Assembly: GCA_934700345.1 (NCBI GenBank)
Contig: CAKUXP010000015.1
Span: forward strand, 9,379 to 73,378
Length of the DNA stretch: 64,000 nt
Direction: 5' to 3'
Source of the DNA: an uncultured Fibrobacter sp.
GTDB lineage: Bacteria > Fibrobacterota > Fibrobacteria > Fibrobacterales > Fibrobacteraceae
The notes under the pieces are model-generated. The model saw nothing but the letters and a program-made list of their open reading frames with translations, ran no database searches and was not told the origin of the DNA. Position numbers and translations under genes: made by a program. Below are positions 58,041 to 64,000 of this stretch, piece after piece (position 1 is the stretch's first letter; each line of letters starts with the position of its first letter).

Positions 58041-59204
58041 ATGGCAGGCTTTAACAAAGATTACGACTATAAACTGTCGAAAGGCGACAGACTTCTCGCC
58101 CTGATTCGGAGCGTCTTTCGAAATTCCCCGGAATTTCGCCACGATTCCCTAAAGCACGTGGCGCGCTTTGCGCCGTATATACCCTTTCTTGGCGGAAAGC
58201 CGAACATTTGCCCGGAAGAGAAAACCGTCATCCGCTTTCGGGACGGAAGCCTGCCGATTACGCTCGCCTCCCCGATCATCCTCGCGGCGGGAGCGAACAA
58301 GACGGCGCACCGGATTGCGGACTATGCGAATCTGGGATTCGGCGGAATTTCGGTCGGGACGGTCACCAGGCATTTTCGCGAAGGAAACACGCACCGTCCG
58401 CGCATCGGCTTTTTAGAGCGCGACCGCGCAATTTACAACAGCATGGGCCTGAACAACGACGGAGTCGAAGCGATTGTTGCGCGGGTCCAAGGGCAAACGG
58501 ACGCAGCGCACCGGAACGGACTTTCCGTGGGAATTTCTGTCGCGGAAACCCCGGGCCTCCTTTCGGAAGAGGAAAAGCTTGCCGATGTCCTCGAATGCTT
58601 TGGGCTTGCGTATCCTGCCGCGGATTACATCGAAATCAACGCGAGCTGTCCGAATACGGGCGAGAACCGTTTGGATCTCGATACGCGTTTCATCGAATCC
58701 TTGTTCTGCGAAGTGATGAGTTTTCGAAGTGCGCAACCTGTCAAAAAAGCTGTCTATGCGAAGCTCAGCCCGGACATGACGGACGAGGCTCTCTTGGCGA
58801 CGCTCGACGTGCTTTCCGGTCTAGGTGTCCACGGTGTGGTCCTCGGCAATACCTACCCGACGAAAAAGCTCGATGCGCTTTCGACAAAGACACGCTACGA
58901 GGACTTGAAGGTCCTTCGCGCGGACGGCGACAAGGGCGGACTCAGCGGACGACCGCTCTATCCGAACACGTACCGGATGACTGCTTTTGTCAAGGACCGT
59001 TTTCCGCAGCTGAGCGTGATTTCTTGCGGCGGAATCGACCATGGAAAAAAAATCTTCGACCTTCTCCGTGCCGGAGCCGACGCCGTGGAATGTTACAGCG
59101 TCTGCGCGTTCCGCTGGATGCCCGCTCACGCCATGCGAAGGGAACTTTCCGCGGCTCTCGCCGAAGCGAATCTTTCGAACGTGATGGACTTGCACACAAA
59201 CTAG
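58041..59204 (+). CDS. pyrD: dihydroorotate dehydrogenase-like protein
   Basis: 387-aa FMN-dependent enzyme, probably oxidising dihydroorotate to orotate in pyrimidine synthesis. Features are the barrel entry ITLASPIILAAGANKTAHRIADYANLGFGGISVGTVTRHFREGNTHRPR, NSMGLNNDGVEAI, the ribose/orotate segment EINASCPNTGENR, AKLSPDM, and the FMN-phosphate loops GGLSGRPLYPNTYRM and VISCGGIDHGKKIFDLLRAGADAVECYS. The catalytic-base region INASCPN contains Ser-Cys as seen in both classes; overall length and the N-terminal helical part favour class 2 (membrane, quinone-linked). The start ATG follows an AT-rich TAATTTAA stretch. Confidence 0.87.
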   Translation: MAGFNKDYDYKLSKGDRLLALIRSVFRNSPEFRHDSLKHVARFAPYIPFLGGKPNICPEEKTVIRFRDGSLPITLASPIILAAGANKTAHRIADYANLGFGGISVGTVTRHFREGNTHRPRIGFLERDRAIYNSMGLNNDGVEAIVARVQGQTDAAHRNGLSVGISVAETPGLLSEEEKLADVLECFGLAYPAADYIEINASCPNTGENRLDLDTRFIESLFCEVMSFRSAQPVKKAVYAKLSPDMTDEALLATLDVLSGLGVHGVVLGNTYPTKKLDALSTKTRYEDLKVLRADGDKGGLSGRPLYPNTYRMTAFVKDRFPQLSVISCGGIDHGKKIFDLLRAGADAVECYSVCAFRWMPAHAMRRELSAALAEANLSNVMDLHTN

Positions 59205-59210
59205 TTTTCG

Positions 59211-59753
59211 ATGCGCGCGCTTCTCGGATTTTTTTTCGTTTTCGCCTTTTGCGCTTCCGCCCATGCCGGCTTTTTTCTCGAAAGGGACGCCGTCGAAGAG
59301 GAAGCGAAGGCTCTCGACGTGGAGCGGGGACTTGCGCTTGGCGGGGGAAGCTCGTTCTCCTTTTATCTGGGGGCTTTGGACATCGCGCTCGAAGGGCTTC
59401 TCGCCTACCGTTTCGAAAACGATTTCGGTCTGGGAGCAAACGTCTCGCTCGGAATTTCCGAGCCTGTCCACGAGGCGGACATGGAACTTGACCGCTATGT
59501 CGGGACGGACGATTTTTTAGGGATCGGCTCGGGGGCGGTATTTTTCGAAAAAGACGGGAGCTACCGCATAGCGCCACGCATTTTCGTGGATTACGGGCGG
59601 AACATGAAGCCGTGGCCGCGCGCCCGCTTTGCGCTCCAGGCGAAAATCCGGATTTCGTATCTGATCGGCGAATCGCTCGGACGGAAGGAATCTTTCACGA
59701 CTCGGACGGCGAATACCGTGTTTTCCGGGCATTTTGCCCTTGTCTTTTTCTAG
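59211..59753 (+). CDS. small outer-membrane-barrel-like secreted protein
   Basis: 180-aa protein with a signal peptide (MRALLGFFFVFAFCASAHA). The mature part reads as alternating strands with many aromatic and glycine residues (LALGGGSSFSFYLGALDIALEGLLAYRFENDFGLGANVSLGIS ... YRIAPRIFVDYGR ... VFSGHFALVFF) and ends with Phe, a pattern of small OmpA/OmpW-like barrels. No family identified. It sits six bases after pyrD and ten before the PDZ-thioredoxin gene, probably in one transcript. Confidence 0.65.
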   Translation: MRALLGFFFVFAFCASAHAGFFLERDAVEEEAKALDVERGLALGGGSSFSFYLGALDIALEGLLAYRFENDFGLGANVSLGISEPVHEADMELDRYVGTDDFLGIGSGAVFFEKDGSYRIAPRIFVDYGRNMKPWPRARFALQAKIRISYLIGESLGRKESFTTRTANTVFSGHFALVFF

Positions 59754-59762
59754 AGGTATCAA

Positions 59763-60527
59763 ATGTCGAATTTCTTGAATCGTACTTTATTCTGTCTGCT
59801 GTTCCTTGCCGCGTATTCCTTTTCGGCGGCGTGGCTCGGCATCTCGTTCAAGTCCGAACCGTATCGGGACCAGATAGCCCTGAAAATCCAGGGAATCCAT
59901 CCGGGCTCGGGCGCTGTCGGAAAGAACGTCCAGCCGGGAGACCTGATCGTCGGAATCAACGGCAAAAAGATTACGGAAATGAACGTGGTCAAGTCGGAAC
60001 TTTCGAACGCCAAGGCGGGGACAGGGGTTTCGCTCGAACTCTTGCGCGCCGGGAAAAAGTTCACGGCAAAAGTTTCGATGACGGAACGCCCCGACGACAT
60101 TTCGAGCCTGACCGGTTCGTCGATCGGGAGCAAGGCGCTAGCGTTCGAAAAGAACTTTTACCGGAACGGCGAAAAGCGTAAGAAAAAGCCCAAGGTGACG
60201 CTTCTCGACTTCTGGGCGACGTGGTGCGGACCGTGCCGCATGACGCTTCCGATTCTCGGGCGGCTTTACGAAAGGCTCGGCGACCGCGGCCTCGAAGTCA
60301 TCGGAATTTCGAGCGAAGCGTCGGGCGTCCTCGAAGATTTCTACCGGGAACATCCGTCGCCGTATCCGCTCTACCGCGACGCGACCCAGGAAATGTGGCG
60401 CCGCTACGGCATCTCCGCGGTTCCCACGCTGATGCTCCTCGACGAGAACGGCTACATCCAGAAGGTTTGGCCCGGAGCGCCGAACGAGCGTGCCCTCGAA
60501 CAGGCGATTCTCGATGCGATGAAATAA
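59763..60527 (+). CDS. secreted PDZ-thioredoxin fusion protein
   Basis: 254-aa protein. Signal peptide to about residue 22, then a PDZ-type domain (AAWLGISFKSEPYRDQIALKIQGIHPGSGAVGKNVQPGDLIVGINGKKITEMNVVKSEL ... GVSLELLRAGKKFTAKVSM) at about 22-105, then a TlpA/ResA-like thioredoxin domain from about 135: TLLDFWATWCGPCRMTLPIL (CXXC), LEVIGISSEASGVLEDFY, and the cis-proline motif ISAVPTLMLLDENGYI. It would act in the periplasm as a disulfide reductant held to a partner by PDZ. Such a fusion fits a role in cytochrome c or envelope protein thiol handling, but the partner is not shown. Confidence 0.87.
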   Translation: MSNFLNRTLFCLLFLAAYSFSAAWLGISFKSEPYRDQIALKIQGIHPGSGAVGKNVQPGDLIVGINGKKITEMNVVKSELSNAKAGTGVSLELLRAGKKFTAKVSMTERPDDISSLTGSSIGSKALAFEKNFYRNGEKRKKKPKVTLLDFWATWCGPCRMTLPILGRLYERLGDRGLEVIGISSEASGVLEDFYREHPSPYPLYRDATQEMWRRYGISAVPTLMLLDENGYIQKVWPGAPNERALEQAILDAMK

Positions 60528-60568
60528 GGCTTGAAAAAATTCCGGGCTCTTTTCGAACCGAAATATCC

Positions 60569-60574
60569 TATATT
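60569..60574 (+). promoter_or_regulatory. -10-like TATATT before the helicase leader RNA
   Basis: TATATTTTG in CCTATATTTTGATTAC would start transcription near 60580-60585, about 280 bp before the helicase start codon. No clear -35 hexamer is present at 17 bp. Confidence 0.45.
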
Positions 60575-60586
60575 TTGATTACATAG

Positions 60587-60795
60587 CTCGCCTTGGCGAA
60601 AGCCCGGGCGGGCGTCCGTTTTGATTGAGTATTTGCTCTAGTCTCCGTCTCGAAATCGCCAAAATTTCACACTTACGAGAATAGGGCAAACCGCTCACGT
60701 CCCGTTCGGGGCGTGGGTCGTTTGCGTTTATTGGTAAGTAGGCTTTGGCGAGCCTCGAGATGCAGTAAACGATGCGACGACCTCACGCCTTTTTT
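60587..60795 (+). ncRNA. structured leader or ncRNA with mutually exclusive hairpins and T-run
   Basis: Several strong elements: GGC-GAAA-GCC (60595-60604, GNRA loop); a long hairpin GCAAAC (60687-60692) / GTTTGC (60720-60725) enclosing CACGTCCC (60696-60703) / GGGGCGTG (60708-60715) with loop GTTC; and a terminator-type structure pairing GGCGTG (60710-60715) with CACGCC (60784-60789), GGTCGT with ACGACC, and CGTTTA with TAAACG, capped by AGGCT/AGCCT, followed by T6 (60790-60795). The second and third compete for the same bases, as in attenuators. It is followed by the helicase-nuclease gene. I found no match to known riboswitch consensus sequences. Confidence 0.6.
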
Positions 60796-60862
60796 GTTTG
60801 GCGAAAGTTTCGCAAGTAAGACTGGCAAGATTCTCTCGAAGAGTTTTACATGGAGGCCAGTC

Positions 60863-63796
60863 GTGAAAGCCAATGCGGAACAGATGCGCGTCGTCGAGAC
60901 CACGGAGTCTCCGCTGCTCGTGATTGCGGGGCCGGGAGCGGGCAAGACCAAGACCCTTGTCGATAGGGTCTGCCACCTGGTTTACGATTTGAACGTCCCT
61001 CCGGAAAACATTCTGGTGGGGACCTTTACCGAAAAGGCTGCGCGGGAGCTTTTGTCGCGGATTTCGACGGCATCGGCGTCCTACGAGGTGCAAAAGAACA
61101 TCTCCGAGCTTCGTGTGGGGACGCTCCATTCCCTCTTCCTGGATTTCCTGGAAGAGTATGCGGATAGGACCGACCTCAAACGCGGTTATCGGATTCTCGA
61201 CGAATTTGAGCAGAACTATCTGTTCTATGAAAACGCCAGGCATTTCAATGAAATCGAAAATGTCACGGCGCTTTTGGGAAAGAACTGGAAATCGGCATAC
61301 GGATGGAACGCGGCGAAAAAGCTTGCGGGGCTGGTGAACAAGGTCGCCGAAGAGAACCTGGATGTTGGAAAACTGGAGCGTTGCGGAAAATCGGAAAAGT
61401 TGACGGTCCTTGCCAAAGTAGTCTCGCTTTACCGGGAAATCCTTGCGGAAGAAAATGCGCTGGACTTCTCGCTGATCCAGACGAAGATGTGGGAACTTCT
61501 TGAAAACAGGGAAGTCTTGAAAGACATCCGGTCGAAAGTCCGCTACATCATGGTCGATGAATACCAGGACACGAACCGCATCCAGGAAGCGATTCTTCTG
61601 AAAATGGCGGCTCCGGAAAGTCGCGGCTTTTTAAAGCGAATCTCCCCGGCAAACCGCATCTGCGTCGTAGGCGATGACGACCAGGCGCTCTACCGTTTTC
61701 GCGGAGCGACCGTCGAAAACATCTTGCGATTCGAGGAAAACTTTCCGAAGTGGGGACGCGGCAAGTGCGAAAAGATCGAGCTGGATAAAAACTACCGCTC
61801 GCATCCGGATATCATCGATTTCTACAACAAGTGGATGGAAAACCTCTGGGACGAAAAGTGGGGAAGATTTCGCCATGCGAAGGTAATCAAAAATGCGGGC
61901 AGGCAGACTCGGGAAAACGCGAAATATCCGGGCGTTGTCCAGTGCATGGGAAAAGACAATAGAACCTGGTGCAAAAATTTTTACGATTTTGTTTGCCGAC
62001 TTAAAAAGAACGGTGCCTTGAAAGATTACAACCAGATTGCCGTTCTGTCAAATTCTGTCAAGAGCGAAAAGATTGTCGAGCTTTCCGCTTACCTGGAAGA
62101 AAAGGGGATTCCAGTCTTTTCGCCGCGTTCCGAGCGGTTCTTTGAACGAAAGGAAATCCAGCTTTCCTTGGGGGCGTTGATCTTTCTCTTTCCGAATCTG
62201 GAAAAGAACTATCTCTCGGGAGAACGAAATGCGGATTACCTGGAAGAAATCTGGGCGTATTACGACCTGTGCCTGGACGCTTTCACCGGGGAACTGCGAA
62301 ACTATCCGGCAAAACACAAGACGTTGCGGGCGTGGGCCGTAAAAAAGGCGCAGGAAATCGCCAAGGCTTCGCGCAATACGGATTACGCCTTCGCGAATCT
62401 CTTTTACGAAATGCTGCAGTTCCCGATGTTTGCGGAATTCTTGGCGGCGAAACTCGATGAAGGCGTTGCGGATTTGCGCCCGACATACAACCTGGCCTTG
62501 TTCAGCAAGCTGCTCTGTCGCTTTGAAAGCATAAACGGCGTGGTGGCGATTGAGGCAAACAGGGAAAAACGCAAAAAGACTTTGCGGAAGCTCTTCAACG
62601 AATACTTCAAGTTTTTGAAAGAGGGTGGAATCGGCGAATACGAAGACTTCGACATGGTGACGCCTCCGGGATGCATCAGCATCATGACGATTCACCAGAG
62701 CAAGGGGCTGGAATTCCCGGTTACGTGCGTCGATTCGCTCGATTCGGTTCCGCGGAAAAACTTTGACGATATCGACTTGGAAATTGCCGAATATTATCAC
62801 GGAAAGGAGCCGTGGGAGCCTCTTGACCGCATCAAGTATTTTGACTTTTGGCGGCTCTACTACACCGCGTTCAGCCGGGCGAAAAATCTGCTCGTGCTGA
62901 CAGGAATTGAAGACAAAAAATCGCCGTCTAGGTATTTCGATTGCGTCTATCGCGAGCTTCCCGACTATAAAACGCTCTTTGAAAAGGGCGCGGTAAAACC
63001 CGATATCGAGGCAGTCCGGGAAAGCGACGTGAAGCATCGCTACTCTTTTACAGGCCATATCCTGCTCTACGAGAACTGTCCCTTGCAATACAAGTTCTTT
63101 CGGGAATTCGAGTTTTCTCCGGTGCGGACGAACGCGATTCTCTTCGGAACGCTGGTGCACCAGACGATCGAAGATGTACACAGGGAGGTGCTCGCCGGAA
63201 AAGCGGACAACGTGACGCGGCAAAACGTGGAATTCTGGATTCGAAAAAACTATGCGCAGCTTTCCCGGGAACAGGGCGTTTACTTGCGAGAAGGTTCTCT
63301 GAAGTCCGTTTTGAAACACGTGGAAAACTACGTGGACTATGCGGAGAAGGACTGGACCCGTATCCGGGAGGCCGAAGTGCCGCTCTCGCTCCTCAAGGAC
63401 GACTACATCCTGGAAGGTCGTGTCGATTTGATCCGCGGGCAGGGAGACACCCTGGAAATCCTCGATTTCAAGACAGACAAAAAGCCCGACGTCAATAGCG
63501 AAAAGGACCGGGAAAAGCTTATGCGTTACAAGCGCCAGCTCGAAATCTACGCCCGCCTCGTCGAGGAAAAATATGGAAGGCCCGTGGACAAGATGCACCT
63601 GTTCTATACGGGAACGGAAGAGGGCAGTCCATTTGTGAGTTATGGCTTTGACGAGACGGCTGTTGAGGGGACGATTGCCACGATTGACTCTGTCGTGGAA
63701 AAAATCGAACGGAAAAATTTTACACGTAGCGGAAAATGCGCCCCCGCCCAGTGCGCCGAGTGCGACTTCAAATTCTATTGCGGAAAAAACATTTAA
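60863..63796 (+). CDS. UvrD/Rep-like helicase fused to a PD-(D/E)XK nuclease
   Basis: 977-aa SF1 helicase-nuclease. Helicase motifs: Q-motif and Walker A VIAGPGAGKTKTLV (Lys28), GTFTEKAARELLSRI, motif II MVDEYQDTN (Asp232-Glu233), VGDDDQALYRFRGA, LDKNYRSHPDII, ISIMTIHQSKGLEFPVTCV and YTAFSRAKNLLVL. The C-terminal domain (from about residue 730) is an AddB/Cas4-like nuclease: GRVDLIRGQGDTLEILDFKTDKK with Asp855, Asp868 and Lys870, and a terminal cysteine group CAPAQCAECDFKFYC that could hold an Fe-S cluster together with NCPLQYKF. GTG 60863 has TGGAGG upstream; the open frame to 60713 overlaps the leader RNA. Followed by a DNA methyltransferase, so probably DNA defence rather than recombination. 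Confidence 0.87.
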   Translation: MKANAEQMRVVETTESPLLVIAGPGAGKTKTLVDRVCHLVYDLNVPPENILVGTFTEKAARELLSRISTASASYEVQKNISELRVGTLHSLFLDFLEEYADRTDLKRGYRILDEFEQNYLFYENARHFNEIENVTALLGKNWKSAYGWNAAKKLAGLVNKVAEENLDVGKLERCGKSEKLTVLAKVVSLYREILAEENALDFSLIQTKMWELLENREVLKDIRSKVRYIMVDEYQDTNRIQEAILLKMAAPESRGFLKRISPANRICVVGDDDQALYRFRGATVENILRFEENFPKWGRGKCEKIELDKNYRSHPDIIDFYNKWMENLWDEKWGRFRHAKVIKNAGRQTRENAKYPGVVQCMGKDNRTWCKNFYDFVCRLKKNGALKDYNQIAVLSNSVKSEKIVELSAYLEEKGIPVFSPRSERFFERKEIQLSLGALIFLFPNLEKNYLSGERNADYLEEIWAYYDLCLDAFTGELRNYPAKHKTLRAWAVKKAQEIAKASRNTDYAFANLFYEMLQFPMFAEFLAAKLDEGVADLRPTYNLALFSKLLCRFESINGVVAIEANREKRKKTLRKLFNEYFKFLKEGGIGEYEDFDMVTPPGCISIMTIHQSKGLEFPVTCVDSLDSVPRKNFDDIDLEIAEYYHGKEPWEPLDRIKYFDFWRLYYTAFSRAKNLLVLTGIEDKKSPSRYFDCVYRELPDYKTLFEKGAVKPDIEAVRESDVKHRYSFTGHILLYENCPLQYKFFREFEFSPVRTNAILFGTLVHQTIEDVHREVLAGKADNVTRQNVEFWIRKNYAQLSREQGVYLREGSLKSVLKHVENYVDYAEKDWTRIREAEVPLSLLKDDYILEGRVDLIRGQGDTLEILDFKTDKKPDVNSEKDREKLMRYKRQLEIYARLVEEKYGRPVDKMHLFYTGTEEGSPFVSYGFDETAVEGTIATIDSVVEKIERKNFTRSGKCAPAQCAECDFKFYCGKNI

Positions 63797-63806
63797 CGAG
63801 GAAAAC

Positions 63807-64000
63807 ATGACTGACCAGAAGGAACTTTTTGAATTCAACTACGAGCCGATTCGCGGCTACCCGGAACTGCGCTGGACGGGAAAACGCCCCTTTACCGGCA
63901 CGTCCTACTACCCGGCGCAGTTAAAGGAAAGCTACGGCGACGACGCGGACGGCTGGCGGAACAAAATCTACTGGGGCGACAACCTGCAGGTGATGAGCCA
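63807..64000 (+). CDS. site-specific DNA methyltransferase, N-terminal part (cut by window)
   Basis: Only the first 64 codons are present. They read MTDQKELFEFNYEPIRGYPE, then a region ending NKIYWGDNLQVMS, which is the lead-in to the beta-class amino-methyltransferase SAM site found in type III Mod-like and related adenine methyltransferases. It starts ten bases after the helicase-nuclease stop with an ACGAGG-type RBS, so it is the second gene of the operon. The catalytic DPPY motif would lie beyond the window edge. Confidence 0.72.
   Translation, partial: MTDQKELFEFNYEPIRGYPELRWTGKRPFTGTSYYPAQLKESYGDDADGWRNKIYWGDNLQVMS

Noticed and set aside
60683..60725. Resemblance of AGGGCAAACC to part of the c-di-GMP-I (GEMM) riboswitch
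   Set aside because: The other invariant GEMM segments (GACGCAAAGCC, GGUAGGU...) are absent or in the wrong place, and the following bases form a different hairpin.
62048..63838. 596-codon open frame opposite the helicase-nuclease gene
   Set aside because: No recognisable domain; the sense frame carries all helicase and nuclease motifs, so this is a shadow.

Overview
The window looks like chromosome of a Fibrobacter-type bacterium (FCB group, Gram-negative, probably a gut or rumen fibre degrader). This is inferred from gene content and style, not from a marker gene: an LPS outer-membrane system (LptD-like, Wza-like, BamA-like), a secreted pectate lyase with an Ig-type region, a type III glutamine synthetase of the kind typical of anaerobic gut bacteria, hisC-hisN, and several starts preceded by a Bacteroidetes-like TAnnTTT element instead of a Shine-Dalgarno sequence. 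No tRNA, rRNA, CRISPR array, IS element or integrase was seen.

Layout. 1-21.9 kb is GC-richer core chromosome: 3'-truncated glgB; a resB/ccsA-thiD-dgt-HAD-znuB run; secreted or PDZ proteins; lptD; typA; ilvC; a pectate lyase; hisC-hisN. 21.9-42.3 kb is a mosaic accessory region that begins at the 3' end of hisN. It opens with an AIPR protein whose frame runs back into hisN and a frameshifted DUF4268 gene. An AT-rich surface-polysaccharide cluster follows (GT2, two GT4, an EpsG-like polymerase, GT4, GT2, pyruvyltransferase). GC-richer polysaccharide genes (pyruvyltransferase 3' part, flippase, FrhB-like iron-sulfur protein) then alternate with AT-rich probable defence genes: an OLD-like ATPase/TOPRIM protein, a GIY-YIG protein, an NYN RNase, an AbiF-family HEPN protein, and a HEPN plus BolA-like pair.

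The most notable part is 36.9-40.3 kb. Two genes for candidate RNases of different folds (NYN and HEPN) each have their own promoter and a compact 50-60 nt RNA ending in a T-run. Each RNA has a stem capped by a GCAA tetraloop and an outer closing stem, and each lies immediately upstream of the start codon. The AbiF-linked RNA resembles a known motif; the NYN-linked RNA is one I do not recognise. They could be RNA-controlled toxin or defence modules.

42.3-60.5 kb is core again: M29 aminopeptidase, a glutamine synthetase behind a textbook sigma-54 promoter, Wza-like lipoprotein, a small-protein/MltD operon, an AsmA-like/BamA-like pair, an M15-type peptidase, M20-sirtuin-ybaK, pyrD, and a PDZ-thioredoxin fusion. 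Two copies of a roughly 80-bp interspersed repeat lie here in opposite orientation, each near a heptanucleotide array (ATTGCTA or ATCCCTA).

60.5-64 kb starts another probable defence operon: a 200-nt structured leader with mutually exclusive hairpins and a T-run, then a UvrD-like helicase fused to a PD-(D/E)XK nuclease with a C-terminal cysteine cluster, then the start of a DNA methyltransferase cut by the window edge.
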